NCBI GenBank assembly: GCA_012516125.1
Contig: JAAYXB010000011.1
Span: forward strand, 1-64,000
DNA length: 64,000 bases
Origin: Bacillota bacterium
GTDB lineage: Bacteria > Bacillota > SHA-98 > UBA4971
Reading direction: 5' to 3'
Shown here: positions 45,353 to 54,444 of the stretch, piece after piece
Position numbering within the stretch: the first letter of the stretch is position 1
How the letters are laid out: every line of letters begins with the position of its first letter
The notes under the pieces: model-generated
The model's input: only the letters and a program-made list of their open reading frames with translations
Databases searched by the model: none
What the model was told of the DNA's origin: nothing
Made by a program: the position numbers and the translations under genes

Positions 45353-46522
45353 TCACGACTTGCGCGCGATCATCAGGGCGCCGCAGGCTCCGAAAAGGAT
45401 GTTCGAGAACCACGCCCCAAGCGCTGGCGGCACGCTGCCGCGCTCCGCCACTGCACAACTCAAACTCATTATAACATAGTAGACAAAGATGATGAGTATG
45501 CTCATCCCGAAGCCCAGCGACGTGGACGCCCTGTGCGCCCTGATGCCGAGCGGCGCCCCGACAAGCCCGAACACCAGGCTCGCGAAGGGAATGGCAAGCT
45601 TCAGGTACAGCTCCACCAGGAGGCGCGTGACTTTCACACCCTGCCCTGCCAGGTCGCGGATGTAATCGGCAAGTTCCCTGGCGGACATCTCCTTCGGCGT
45701 GAGCGCCCCCCTCGCGACCTGTGACGGCCTGTGTGCGATCCGCGCTTCCTGCCTTGCGAACCTCACCGACGCCACTCTATCGCCGTCGAGGACAGTGTAT
45801 ACCACGCCGTCCTCGAACCACCACCCGGTGTCCTCCCACCTGGCGCGCGCCGCCTCGGTGATGCGGGCGAGCCTGCCCCTCTCGAACTCCTGGACAGTGA
45901 CTTCCTTGAACGCTTTCTCACGGGCGTCGTACGAATCTGCGTAGATGAGCCTCGCGAGCGCCCCGCCCTCAAACTCTTTTATCACGGTGTTCCTCTGGAC
46001 AAACGGGCTTGCGCGACGTCCGATCTCCCACATGATCTGCTCGGACCTGCGGTTTGCCACCGGGACCACCGTCTCGTTCAGCGCCACCGTAACCACGCTC
46101 ACCATCGTGGCCAAGGCCACCGCCGGCGCCATCACCCGCTGCAGGCTCATACCCGCGGCGCGCATGGCCACGACCTCGCTGCCCGCGGACAGGCGGCTGT
46201 AACACAGCAGCGTCCCAAGGAGCGTGGACATGGGCAGCACCAGAACCATGACTCGGGGCAGACCCAGCACGAACACGGCCAGGGCCGTCCCCACGCTCAC
46301 TTCGCCGTCCACGAGCATGCGCGCGAGCTGGAACAAGAGATCTCCGGCCACCATTATCAGCGTGAAGGCGGCCACGGAGAAAAGAAGCGGCCCCATAAGC
46401 TCTTTATAGATATATCGCTCGAGCAGCCCGGGCCCAGGCCGCGGCCGCAGCCCCAGCCCCGACCGCACCAGCGGCCTGTGCCCAAGCGCCGGTCCCGGCT
46501 TCGACGTCGACTTCGAATTCAA
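45353..46522 (-). CDS. LPS-export permease of the LptF/LptG (YjgP/YjgQ) family
   Basis: 389 residues. After a Gly/Pro/Arg-rich N-terminal extension of about 32 residues comes LERYIYKELMGPLLFSVAAF, a first helix, two further helices, a large periplasmic domain (FEGGALARLIYADSYDAREK...) and three C-terminal helices. VALNETVVPVANRRSEQIMW is a good family marker. With LptB it extracts LPS from the inner membrane; a single permease gene is visible here, so it may form a homodimer or have a partner elsewhere. It overlaps lptB by four bases. Confidence 0.92.
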   Translation of the reverse strand: MNSKSTSKPGPALGHRPLVRSGLGLRPRPGPGLLERYIYKELMGPLLFSVAAFTLIMVAGDLLFQLARMLVDGEVSVGTALAVFVLGLPRVMVLVLPMSTLLGTLLCYSRLSAGSEVVAMRAAGMSLQRVMAPAVALATMVSVVTVALNETVVPVANRRSEQIMWEIGRRASPFVQRNTVIKEFEGGALARLIYADSYDAREKAFKEVTVQEFERGRLARITEAARARWEDTGWWFEDGVVYTVLDGDRVASVRFARQEARIAHRPSQVARGALTPKEMSARELADYIRDLAGQGVKVTRLLVELYLKLAIPFASLVFGLVGAPLGIRAHRASTSLGFGMSILIIFVYYVIMSLSCAVAERGSVPPALGAWFSNILFGACGALMIARKS

Positions 46523-47238
46523 AGTGTAAACCGCTCCCCGAGATAGAACTTGCGCGCCACGGGATCGTCTGCGATGGACGCGGCATCGCCCGACACCAGG
46601 ATCTTCCCCTGATGCATGATATAAGCGCGGTCCACGATGGACAGGGTGTCGCGGACGTTGTGGTCGGTGATGAGCACACCGAGGCCTTGCCGCCGGAACC
46701 TCGCGATGATCTCCTGGATGTCCGCGACGGCTATGGGATCGACCCCGGTAAAAGGCTCATCGAGCAGGATGAACTTCGGCGATGTGGCGAGAGCCCTCGC
46801 GATCTCGACACGCCTGCGCTCTCCGCCGGACAGGGTGTACCCCATTTGCCTGCGGATGTGCCCGATGGCCAGCTCGTCGAGGAGTTCTTCGAGACGGGCG
46901 CGCCGGGCCGCCAGAGGGAGCCCCATAAGCTCCAGCACCGCGAGGATGTTCTCCTCGACCGTGAGCTTCCTGAAGATGGACGGCTCTTGCGCCAGGTAAC
47001 CGAGGCCGAGCCTTGCGCGGCGGTGCATGGGAAGCCTCGTTATGTCGCGGCCGGCGAGGGTAATGGTTCCCTCGTGGGCGGCCTCGAGCCCTACTATCAT
47101 GTAGAATGTAGTAGTCTTGCCCGCGCCGTTCGGCCCGAGCAGCCCCACGACTTCGCCCTGTTTGACCTCGAGGCTCACGCCCTGAACGACCTTGCGCCGG
47201 CCGTAAGACTTTACGAGATCCTGGCAAACAATTGACAC
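46519..47238 (-). CDS. lptB: LPS export ATPase LptB
   Basis: 239 residues. Walker A GPNGAGKTTTFYMI, signature LSGGERRRVEIARAL, Walker B FILLDEPFTGVDPIAV and the H-loop LITDHNVRDTL are typical of LptB. It powers LPS extraction together with LptF/G and the periplasmic LptC/A. The start is GTG 47238 (GGAGGG upstream); the open frame continues upstream into R1-derived sequence that is not family-like. Four-base overlap with the permease gene. Confidence 0.96.
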   Translation of the reverse strand: MSIVCQDLVKSYGRRKVVQGVSLEVKQGEVVGLLGPNGAGKTTTFYMIVGLEAAHEGTITLAGRDITRLPMHRRARLGLGYLAQEPSIFRKLTVEENILAVLELMGLPLAARRARLEELLDELAIGHIRRQMGYTLSGGERRRVEIARALATSPKFILLDEPFTGVDPIAVADIQEIIARFRRQGLGVLITDHNVRDTLSIVDRAYIMHQGKILVSGDAASIADDPVARKFYLGERFTL

Positions 47239-47250
47239 GAAATACCCTCC

Positions 47251-47316
47251 GCACTCTCTTTGAGTCACCGGCAACCCGTCCCGAAACTCGGGAGCATTTC
47301 CTGCGCTTTCACATAG
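47251..47316. repeat. R1 element, short-core copy G (partial)
   Basis: GCACTCTCTTTGAGTCACCG, then GGCAACCCGTCCCGAAACTC, GGGAGCATTT and the end GCGCTTTCACATAG. It shares the loop CTCTCTTTGAG with the copy near 63.6 kb and lacks the left inner repeat. It lies between lptA and lptB, and its edge abuts the lptB ribosome site. Confidence 0.75.
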
Positions 47317-47325
47317 CCAGGCAGG

Positions 47326-48024
47326 CTATTGCTCCTTGCCAGAGCCCGACGCGCCAGGGGTCTTTATCTCCTCGCCCGGGATTATCGTGCGCGTGCCGCC
47401 CGTGGCGATGACGGTTTCCTCGGCGAAGAGCACCGTTATGGAGCTTGCCGCGAACACCTTGCGGCCCATCTCCACCCGCGCATTCCCCGTCACGATGCCC
47501 TCCTTCTCCTTGCCGAGGTAGGTGATGCGGTCGCCCGAGGCCAGCACGCGGCCGTTCTGGTAGTTCACGGTCACGCCGCCCGAGGCATCCACTTTCTCCT
47601 CATTCAGGTAGAAGACTATCTCGCCCGCGCTGAGCACGGTCTTCTCCTTGGTGTCCTCGAACCTGGCCTTGTCCTTGCCCTGCACCCGCACGCAGGGCAC
47701 CCGGTCGTCATACTCCGCGTGGTCCCCGGTTATCCTGAAGGACTTATACAGGATGAGGACCTTCCCGTCAGCGATGGTCACGTGGTCCTTGCCCCGGTAT
47801 CTGACTTCGTCAGCGGTCATCTCGAACGACTCGCCGCCGGCCGCAGCCGCGCCGCCCTTCGACGGCGCCTGCGCCCGCGCCCGCCCCCCAAAGGGGACGA
47901 AACCTGCGGCCAGCAACGCCACGCACAGGGCAAGGCACACCGCCGCCCGGGCGGCGCTCGCAAACCGTTGTCCCGGGCCTCCCAGGCCCGCGCCAGCGCC
48001 AGCATTAGCTCCTCTCAAGACCAC
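47326..48024 (-). CDS. lptA: LptA/OstA-like periplasmic protein
   Basis: 232 residues with a signal peptide (VCLALCVALLAAGFVPFGGR) after an Ala/Gly-rich leader, then one OstA domain with repeated beta-strands: FEMTADEVRYRGKDHVTIAD, YKSFRITGDHAEYDDRV, VDASGGVTVNYQNGRVLASG and GNARVEMGRKVFAASSITV. LptA forms the bridge for LPS between inner-membrane LptC and outer-membrane LptD. GTG 48024 overlaps the upstream LpxB-related gene by 20 bp. The partner lptB follows after a short R1 repeat. Confidence 0.88.
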   Translation of the reverse strand: MVLRGANAGAGAGLGGPGQRFASAARAAVCLALCVALLAAGFVPFGGRARAQAPSKGGAAAAGGESFEMTADEVRYRGKDHVTIADGKVLILYKSFRITGDHAEYDDRVPCVRVQGKDKARFEDTKEKTVLSAGEIVFYLNEEKVDASGGVTVNYQNGRVLASGDRITYLGKEKEGIVTGNARVEMGRKVFAASSITVLFAEETVIATGGTRTIIPGEEIKTPGASGSGKEQ

Positions 48025-49225
48025 AGCCCTCCCAGCGTCCCGTATCCAGGTAATTCACGATTATCTTCGCCGTGCGCGTGGCGGCCCCCTGCTCGCCCAT
48101 CCTCTCGTGGCCGGCCCGGCGCATCTTCGCGATGCGCGCAGAATCCCCCAATATGGACAAGACCTCGCGTGCCACGGCCTCCGCCCCGCCCTCCTCCACG
48201 AGAGCCAGCGCGTCGCCGAGCAGCCGCTTTTGCGCCCTGGCAAACCTCTCGTTGAACTGCGGCCCGCCTGTGGGAAACGCCACAACCGGCCGCCCCAGCC
48301 CCGCAGCCTGCTCGTTCCCGGTGCCCGAGAGCCCGATGATGATGTTGCTCACGTTGAGGACGTCGCCGAACCTGCCCTGGGTCAGGATGACACAAGGCTC
48401 ATTACGCCCGTCGGGATAGAGCCGCCCGACGATCCCCGACTCGAAGTCGTCGGCGCCGCCGGGAGCATACCGCCATCCCGCCCTCTCCACCGCCTGGGCC
48501 AGGAGCCTTCTATTGAGGCTTGGAGCGAGGCCGGCTACGAAGTCAAGCCCGTTCCCGGTCGCATCGGCGAGGCGCCGGACGATCTCCAGCACCTCAGCCA
48601 TGTTCCGGTACGCCTCCTGGCGCGACCCCGGCAATATCCCGACGACCTTTTTCTCCAGCGTAAGGCCGAAGTTCTCGCCGGTGATGGAGAAGCCGTCCAT
48701 CATGACGTTCCCCGCGAACCCCGCCCTGACTCCCACAGCCGCGAGCGCCGCCGCGGTCTTCTCGTCCCGCGCCAGGACGAGCCCGGCCAGCTTGCGCATG
48801 AGCCACGTCTCGATGCCATAGTGGCCGTGGATGTACTCGGACTTGGCGGTGGAAAGGCAGAGTATGGGCCGCCTCACGAAGAGGCCAGCCAAAAGCAGAG
48901 GGTATGCGTCCCCGACGCACACGGCAAGCCTCACCGAGGGCGCGCAAGCCCGCAGGTGCCGGATCTGCCCCACCGTGAGGCCGATGAGCCCCGCCCTTAT
49001 GTCTCGAAGGAGGAGGCGCGCCCCGTGCTTGGCGAAGCCGCCGCTCGGCATGGACTTCTGGATCCCAACTATCCTGATGCGCGCGTCGCGGTATGGCTTC
49101 CCGAGGCCCACGAGGGGGAAGCCCACCACATCCAGGGATGGGCGGAGCGCCCGCAGCTCCTGGGCGATCATGGCCCCTATGACGTCCTCGCCGTGCCCGT
49201 TGCTCAACACAAGAACCGTCGTCAT
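48005..49225 (-). CDS. Lipid-A-disaccharide synthase-related protein
   Basis: 406 residues resembling the LpxB-related group known from cyanobacteria and Deinococcus (TIGR03492-like). The N-terminus VLVLSNGHGEDVIGAMIAQE replaces the GEASGD motif of LpxB, followed by VVGFPLVGLGKPYRD, VGDAYPLLLAGLF, VVGILPGSRQEAYRNM and IIGLSGTGNEQAAGLGRPVV. A GT-B type glycosyltransferase is implied. It is distinct from the true lpxB at 54.4-55.6 kb. Gene overlaps on both sides (lptC stop 49222; lptA start 48024) tie it to LPS transport genes. Substrate unknown. Confidence 0.85.
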   Translation of the reverse strand: MTTVLVLSNGHGEDVIGAMIAQELRALRPSLDVVGFPLVGLGKPYRDARIRIVGIQKSMPSGGFAKHGARLLLRDIRAGLIGLTVGQIRHLRACAPSVRLAVCVGDAYPLLLAGLFVRRPILCLSTAKSEYIHGHYGIETWLMRKLAGLVLARDEKTAAALAAVGVRAGFAGNVMMDGFSITGENFGLTLEKKVVGILPGSRQEAYRNMAEVLEIVRRLADATGNGLDFVAGLAPSLNRRLLAQAVERAGWRYAPGGADDFESGIVGRLYPDGRNEPCVILTQGRFGDVLNVSNIIIGLSGTGNEQAAGLGRPVVAFPTGGPQFNERFARAQKRLLGDALALVEEGGAEAVAREVLSILGDSARIAKMRRAGHERMGEQGAATRTAKIIVNYLDTGRWEGCGLERS

Positions 49226-49968
49226 CCGCCCCTCACCACGGTACTGAACTTGACCCTGCCCTTCATGATGGCCTCCTCCAGCCCGGCGTCCACCTGGATG
49301 GTGTCGCCGATTATGGTGGACCGGCCGTCCGAGTACCTGACATCGCCGGACGCTGTGAACCTCGACGCCACCGGGTCCCAGGTCGCCTGCCGGGCGGAGA
49401 ACCCTGCCCCGCCCTCGCTCGCGACCTCGATGCCCCCCTCGAACTCGAGTCGCCCCGACGCAAGGTCGGCGGTGAGCACCTGCGCCCGCACGTGCGCCTG
49501 CGTGACCCCATTTACATATCTTGCGCCCTCGACGCCGGTCAACCTTGCGACCTGGCGCTCTTTCGCTATCTCAATCTTCCCGGCCGAAAACTCCCACTCA
49601 GGCTCCCCCGACGGGCCCGGGACCACTATCTTCGTCCTTTCCAGGATCATGCTGGCCCCGGGGAGAGCGTCCCCACCCTCCCCATGCTCCTGCGCCTGCT
49701 CAGACCTCCCGGGCGCGACGCCTCCGGGAACGGTTTCCTGGCCGGCTACTGCAGACGGCGATCCCTCCGGCGCAGCATGCCTGGCACGCAGGTAAACTCC
49801 GGCCGCGCCCCATGCGGCGACAGCCACCGCCACGAGCACCCCCACGAGGGGAAGAGCCGCGCGGCGGCTGGACATGCCGCGGCCGTGGCCGGCGTCGCCA
49901 CCGGCCGCGCCGGTCGCACCGGTCGAGCGTTCTCCCTGCCGGGGGTGTGGCGGCCGCCTCACCCTCAC
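49222..49968 (-). CDS. lptC: LptC-like LPS transport protein
   Basis: About 248 residues: a membrane anchor (AALPLVGVLVAVAVAAWGAA) and a beta-taco domain (MILERTKIVVPGPSGEPEWE, VARLTGVEGARYVNGVTQAH, AQVLTADLASGRLEFEGGIEV). LptC receives LPS from LptB/F/G and passes it to LptA. The Gly/Arg/Pro-rich N-terminus before the anchor and a Glu/Gly/Pro-rich stretch after it exceed the family norm. I place the start at GTG 49968, overlapping the nucleotidyltransferase stop by four bases; ATG 49875 just before the anchor is possible. Confidence 0.82.
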   Translation of the reverse strand: MRVRRPPHPRQGERSTGATGAAGGDAGHGRGMSSRRAALPLVGVLVAVAVAAWGAAGVYLRARHAAPEGSPSAVAGQETVPGGVAPGRSEQAQEHGEGGDALPGASMILERTKIVVPGPSGEPEWEFSAGKIEIAKERQVARLTGVEGARYVNGVTQAHVRAQVLTADLASGRLEFEGGIEVASEGGAGFSARQATWDPVASRFTASGDVRYSDGRSTIIGDTIQVDAGLEEAIMKGRVKFSTVVRGG

Positions 49969-51131
49969 CACACGGCCACCCTCTTCTTTACCGTCTTCCG
50001 CGGCCAGATCTTCACGTTCTTCTTGATAACGCCACCTTCCTCGACCACACACTCATCGCTCAGCACGACGCCTTCGCCAAGGGACACGCCCTGTTTCAGG
50101 TAGCACTCGCTCCCTACGACACAGTCCTCTAACCTCGCGTCCCTGCCCACATGGGTGTTGTTCCAGATGACGCTCTGAAACACGCTGGCCCCCTCGTCTA
50201 TGACGCAGTTATCGCCGATGACGCTGTAAGGGCCAACGCTCACGCCCCGGCTCACCCTGGCGCCCCGCCCGATGAGCACTGGCGCCGACAGCGTTGCGGC
50301 CGGGTGTATCTCGGCGCCCTCGCCCACCCACACACCCGGCGAGATCTCCCTGCCCGGGATGTCGATGTCCACGGCACCCGAGAGGACGTCCCTGTGGGCG
50401 AGGCGATACTGGGTGAGCGTCCCGATATCGCACCAGTACTCGTCAAGGGCAAGCCCGTAGAAGGGAAGGCCCTCCCGCACGAGACGCGGGAATATGTCTT
50501 TGCCGAAATCGGGCGTACCCTCCGCCGGGATGTAGTCGAAGATCTCCTGCTCGAACACATAGATCATGGTGTTGGCGAGGTTGCTCCGGGCCTCGCCTGG
50601 CTTCGGCTTCTCCTGGAACGCGACTATCCTCCCGTCATCGTCGCATGCCACAACTCCGAACTTCGACGGGTCGGCCACCGGCTTGAGGCCTATCGTCACA
50701 AGGGCCTTCTTCTCGCGATGGAACTCGACGAGCCGCGTCAGGTCGGCGCAGGTAAGCGCGTCGCCCGCGATAAGGAGGAAGGTGCCGTCGTCCTCATCGT
50801 GGCGGCTGTTTCCGTCATGGCCCGCCTCGCTCACAGAGGGCAGGAGCAACCTCCTTGCGGCAAGCACGCCGCCGGCCGTCCCTCGGAGTTCCTCCTCGCG
50901 CGAGTAGCGGAGCGAGACCCCGAACGCGGCCCCATCACCGAAGTAGCCCTCGATGGACTCCGGAAGATACCAGAGGTTCGCGACGACCTCGGTCACGCCG
51001 TGGCGCCTCAGGAGCGCGAGGATGTGCTCCATCGCCGGCCGCGTCACCACGGGCACCATGGGCTTCGGGACGTTCACCGTCAGAGGCTCCAGGCGCGACC
51101 CCACCCCTGCAGCCATCACCATCGCCTTCAT
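49965..51131 (-). CDS. Sugar nucleotidyltransferase with C-terminal left-handed beta-helix
   Basis: 388 residues. The nucleotidyltransferase domain begins MVMAAGVGSRLEPLTVNVPK with the signature GxGxRLxPLT, followed by LRGTAGGVLAAR and LIAGDALTC. The C-terminal half has hexapeptide repeats (IGRGARVSRGVSVGPYSVIG, EGVVLSDECVVEEGG), as in eukaryotic-like GDP-mannose pyrophosphorylases and bacterial ManC/GlmU-like proteins. It probably makes an NDP-sugar for LPS or exopolysaccharide. It lies between msbA and lptC, overlapping lptC by 4 bp. The sugar substrate is not determined by sequence. Confidence 0.88.
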   Translation of the reverse strand: MKAMVMAAGVGSRLEPLTVNVPKPMVPVVTRPAMEHILALLRRHGVTEVVANLWYLPESIEGYFGDGAAFGVSLRYSREEELRGTAGGVLAARRLLLPSVSEAGHDGNSRHDEDDGTFLLIAGDALTCADLTRLVEFHREKKALVTIGLKPVADPSKFGVVACDDDGRIVAFQEKPKPGEARSNLANTMIYVFEQEIFDYIPAEGTPDFGKDIFPRLVREGLPFYGLALDEYWCDIGTLTQYRLAHRDVLSGAVDIDIPGREISPGVWVGEGAEIHPAATLSAPVLIGRGARVSRGVSVGPYSVIGDNCVIDEGASVFQSVIWNNTHVGRDARLEDCVVGSECYLKQGVSLGEGVVLSDECVVEEGGVIKKNVKIWPRKTVKKRVAVW

Positions 51132-51172
51132 CGCGCTGCGCCACCTCCCGGCAAATCCCTGCGCTCTGCGGT

Positions 51173-52942
51173 CTAGACCACCTGGTCCTCGCCGAACTTC
51201 GCCAAAGCCAGCCTCGCGTAAAGCCCGTTCCGGGCCATGAGTTCGTCGTGGGTGCCCGACTCGACGATCCTTCCCCCGTCGAGCACCAGGATCCTGTCGG
51301 CCATCCGCACCGTTGACAGCCGATGGGCTATTATGAACGTCGTCCTGTTCCGGAACAGGCGGGCGAGTGCCTCCTGCACCTGCACCTCCGACTCGGGGTC
51401 CAGGGACGACGTGGCCTCATCCAGAATGAGGATCTTCGGGTCGCGCAGAAGCGCCCTCGCGATGGCGATCCTCTGGCGCTGCCCGCCGGACAGCATAACA
51501 CCACGCTCCCCTATAAGCGTGTCGTACCCATCGGGGAGGCGCATCACGAACTCGTGCGCGTTGGCGAGCTTCGCAGCCTCCACGATCTCCTTCTCGGTCG
51601 CTCCCGGCTTTCCGTAGGCGATGTTCTCCGCCACGCTCACGCTGAACAGAACGGTCTCCTGCGGCACAAGGCCGATGGCGCGCCGGAGCGACGACAGCTT
51701 CACCCGCCGCAGGTCGTAGCCGTCGATGCGTACGGTCCCGGACGACGGGTCGTAAAACCTCGGGATGAGGTTGATGAGCGTGGTCTTCCCCGCGCCGCTC
51801 GGCCCCACCAACGCCACCACCTCGCCCGGCATGACGGTGAGGTTGACGCCGTTCAGGACAGGCTCGTCAGGACGATAGGCGAAGTAAACGTCCTCGAAGT
51901 CCACCCGGCCGGAGATGGTCGGCGGCAGCCCCACAGCGCCGGGAGCGTCCTCCACCTCGGGTTCCTCGTCGAGCAGACCGAAGATGCGGTCGGCAGCACC
52001 GAGGGCCTGCTGGAACGCGCCGTAGGTGGCCGAGAGGCGCCCCATTGGAGTCGGGGCCGTCCCGACCGCGCCGAGAAACGCCATGAACTCGCCCAGGGTC
52101 AGGCGCCCGTATATGACCTGTCGTCCACCGTACCACAGGACGGCGGCGAGCCCTATCACCGCTAGGAACTCCACCACGGGCCCAATGGCCGCGTTCACCC
52201 GCGCGCCCTTCAGCGAGGCGGCGAAATTGCCCTCGTTCTCGCGGCGAAACCGCTCCATCTCGTGGGCTTCCATGGTAAAGGCCTTGACTATCCTGATCCC
52301 GGCCAGCGTCTCCTGGAGCACCGACGTGACGTCCGCGATGGTGCTCTGGATGAGCCCGGTTATCCTGCGGAGCCTCTTGCCGGCCCTCCCCACCACCGCC
52401 GCAACGAGCGGCATGATGGCGCCTGTCACGAGGGACAGCCTCCAGTCCAGGTAGAACATGAAACCTGCAATGCCCGCAAGCATGACGACCTGGGACAGAA
52501 GCTCGGCTATGCCCGAGGACACGCTCGCCTGGACGATGGCCACATCGTTCGTGACGCGGGATATCATCTCCCCTCGGCGCCTGCTCTCGTGAAAACCCAG
52601 CGACATACGCTGGAGGTGGCCGTATATCTTCTCCCGCAGGTCGGCGACGACCCTGTGGCCCACAAATGCCATGAGGTAAACCTGGCCGTACGATACGATT
52701 CCCCTGATAAGGAACAGCACCAGGATGCCGACGACAACGAGGTTGAGCATGGCGGCGCGCCCAGCCGCGTCGGGCCCCGAGAGGACCCTGTCTATGAGTT
52801 CCTTGACCACCCAGTATATGACAAGGTTCGAAAGGCCTGCAAGGACCGTACAGACGAGGCCGCCCGCGAAGATGTGGGCGTAAGGCAGCATCACCCTGAT
52901 GAGCCTTTTGAGGGGACCCTTGCCCTTGCCGCCCTGCTTCAA
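51173..52942 (-). CDS. msbA: Lipid A/LPS ABC exporter, MsbA-like
   Basis: 589 residues: six-helix exporter domain (e.g. VCTVLAGLSNLVIYWVVKEL, AVGIMVLFLIRGIVSYGQVY-type helices) and an ATPase domain with VALVGPSGAGKTTLINLIPR, LSGGQRQRIAIARALLRD, ILILDEATSSLDPESE and IAHRLSTV. It overlaps the LpxB-like gene by four bases, and this lpx cluster context supports lipid A-core flipping rather than drug export. Half-transporter, working as homodimer. Family alone would also allow a general multidrug exporter. Confidence 0.9.
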   Translation of the reverse strand: MKQGGKGKGPLKRLIRVMLPYAHIFAGGLVCTVLAGLSNLVIYWVVKELIDRVLSGPDAAGRAAMLNLVVVGILVLFLIRGIVSYGQVYLMAFVGHRVVADLREKIYGHLQRMSLGFHESRRRGEMISRVTNDVAIVQASVSSGIAELLSQVVMLAGIAGFMFYLDWRLSLVTGAIMPLVAAVVGRAGKRLRRITGLIQSTIADVTSVLQETLAGIRIVKAFTMEAHEMERFRRENEGNFAASLKGARVNAAIGPVVEFLAVIGLAAVLWYGGRQVIYGRLTLGEFMAFLGAVGTAPTPMGRLSATYGAFQQALGAADRIFGLLDEEPEVEDAPGAVGLPPTISGRVDFEDVYFAYRPDEPVLNGVNLTVMPGEVVALVGPSGAGKTTLINLIPRFYDPSSGTVRIDGYDLRRVKLSSLRRAIGLVPQETVLFSVSVAENIAYGKPGATEKEIVEAAKLANAHEFVMRLPDGYDTLIGERGVMLSGGQRQRIAIARALLRDPKILILDEATSSLDPESEVQVQEALARLFRNRTTFIIAHRLSTVRMADRILVLDGGRIVESGTHDELMARNGLYARLALAKFGEDQVV

Positions 52943-54444
52943 CGGCGCCTACCCCCAGTCGAAATCAACGTCTCAAGGATTACAGCAGCCACCCGGTCGG
53001 ATGCCCCAGGCTGGCCCATGGCCTGCCTCAACTCCAGAGCAATTCTACCGCGCGCCTTTACGTCCTGCAATAGCTCCAGCACCTTGATGGCCACGTCGTG
53101 GGCGCCGATGATGCCCCGTACCTCAGGGGTGATCATTCGTCTCTGGCGCTTGTTGGGAATTGCAGTAAACTCGATACGCTCGAGGGCCCTCTGAACGCCG
53201 ATACGCTTCAGATGGCGACCTATGACGGGAATGCCCCCGAGAAGCCCCGGAAGGCCGGGAAGCGGGACCTCCTCCGGCATGTTCATCGGTACAGCCACCA
53301 CCGTGGGTACCCCTAGAAACGCAAGCTCGGCCGTGACGGTGCCCGGCATGGCCACGGCTACGTCGGACGCCGCCATGGCGTCGTAGCGGCCCCGGTCCAC
53401 CAGCCTCACGGCTACTCCCTCGTCTGTCTCGATTACGTACGCAGGTTCCTGCACATTTCCATTTCCAGGGCTTGACGCGAATGACCCGGCAACATGGACC
53501 AGCCTGCCGCCAGCGCCCTCCAGCCTCCGGGCCGTGTGCAGGCCCTGCCGGGCACTTCGCCGCTGCCCTGCCTGGCTCGCCTGCCTCGCGCCCGCTTGCC
53601 CTGCCGCCGCGGCATCCGCCGTGCTTATGGCGCCTGTGATGTCGGTCGGGAGACTTGCCGCGGCGGCCGAAAGCGCCGCGCCGACTATGCTGGTGCTGAC
53701 GTAGGGCGAGAGCACGGCAACGAACGCGGCGTCGTCCCTGAACCTCTTCACGATCTCCGCGACCCTTAGGAAAAACGGCATGGCGTAAGATATCTGCTGC
53801 CTGCGGCTCCCCGGCATCAGGCACACAAGCGGAGCATTGGCCCCAACTCCCAGAGCCGCCCTTGCGGCATCCTTGTCGAGCTCGGCCTTTACCCCATCTA
53901 TCATGAGGTTTCCCACGATGGTGACCTTCTCGGCAGGCACGCCTTTTTTCCGGAGCTTGGCCTCGACACGCGCGTCTTCAACCATGAAGCGGGCGAAGCT
54001 TCCGATGAATCCCGCGGTGCGATCGCTGTAAAGGACCGCGGGGTAGCCCAGCCTCCTCGCGAGGAGCGCGGAGTGCATGGGGTCGCCGCCCAGGTGCACC
54101 ACGATGCCGGGACCACCTGAAAGCGGCCGGAGCCCTTTCGGAACCACACCAAAAAGCGCATACTTAACGTACTCGGACGGCGCCACCACCGCGTCCACGC
54201 CTGGGATGGCCCCGGCCACCTCGGCCTCGCGCCCGCTCGCGAAGGGACACGGGGGCACGACCACCACCACAGCAAGCCCGTCGAACGCAGGGGCGACCCT
54301 GGCCTCCAGGGCGCGCAGCCTTTCCACAACCGGCCTTGCCCAGCCCGAAATCTCTCCGGGGCTGTTGGCCACGACGACTACCGCTGCGCGCCGCCCCGCC
54401 GTGCGCCAGGATGCGCCCGTGCCGCCATCGCCGCCCGCGCTCAT
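52939..54444 (-). CDS. LpxB-like glycosyltransferase paralogue with internal insert
   Basis: About 501 residues. The start ATG 54444 overlaps the lpxB stop (ATGA). The family is related to LpxB: AVVVVANSPGEISGWARPVV at the start, VVVPPCPFASGREAEVAGAI, VVHLGGDPMHSALLARRLGY, LVCLMPGSRRQQISYAMPFF and MPGTVTAELAFLGVPTVVAV. About 60 residues of low-complexity Ala/Gln/Arg/Gly sequence interrupt the middle. Together with the protein at 48.0 kb the cluster thus encodes three LpxB-fold proteins. Its donor and acceptor are unknown; a lipid A or core modification is inferred from location only. Confidence 0.8.
   Translation of the reverse strand: MSAGGDGGTGASWRTAGRRAAVVVVANSPGEISGWARPVVERLRALEARVAPAFDGLAVVVVVPPCPFASGREAEVAGAIPGVDAVVAPSEYVKYALFGVVPKGLRPLSGGPGIVVHLGGDPMHSALLARRLGYPAVLYSDRTAGFIGSFARFMVEDARVEAKLRKKGVPAEKVTIVGNLMIDGVKAELDKDAARAALGVGANAPLVCLMPGSRRQQISYAMPFFLRVAEIVKRFRDDAAFVAVLSPYVSTSIVGAALSAAAASLPTDITGAISTADAAAAGQAGARQASQAGQRRSARQGLHTARRLEGAGGRLVHVAGSFASSPGNGNVQEPAYVIETDEGVAVRLVDRGRYDAMAASDVAVAMPGTVTAELAFLGVPTVVAVPMNMPEEVPLPGLPGLLGGIPVIGRHLKRIGVQRALERIEFTAIPNKRQRRMITPEVRGIIGAHDVAIKVLELLQDVKARGRIALELRQAMGQPGASDRVAAVILETLISTGGRRR

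Noticed and set aside
47648-49795. Very long open frame on the plus strand opposite LPS transport genes
   Set aside because: It is antisense to well-supported lptA, LpxB-related and lptC genes and reflects high G+C content.
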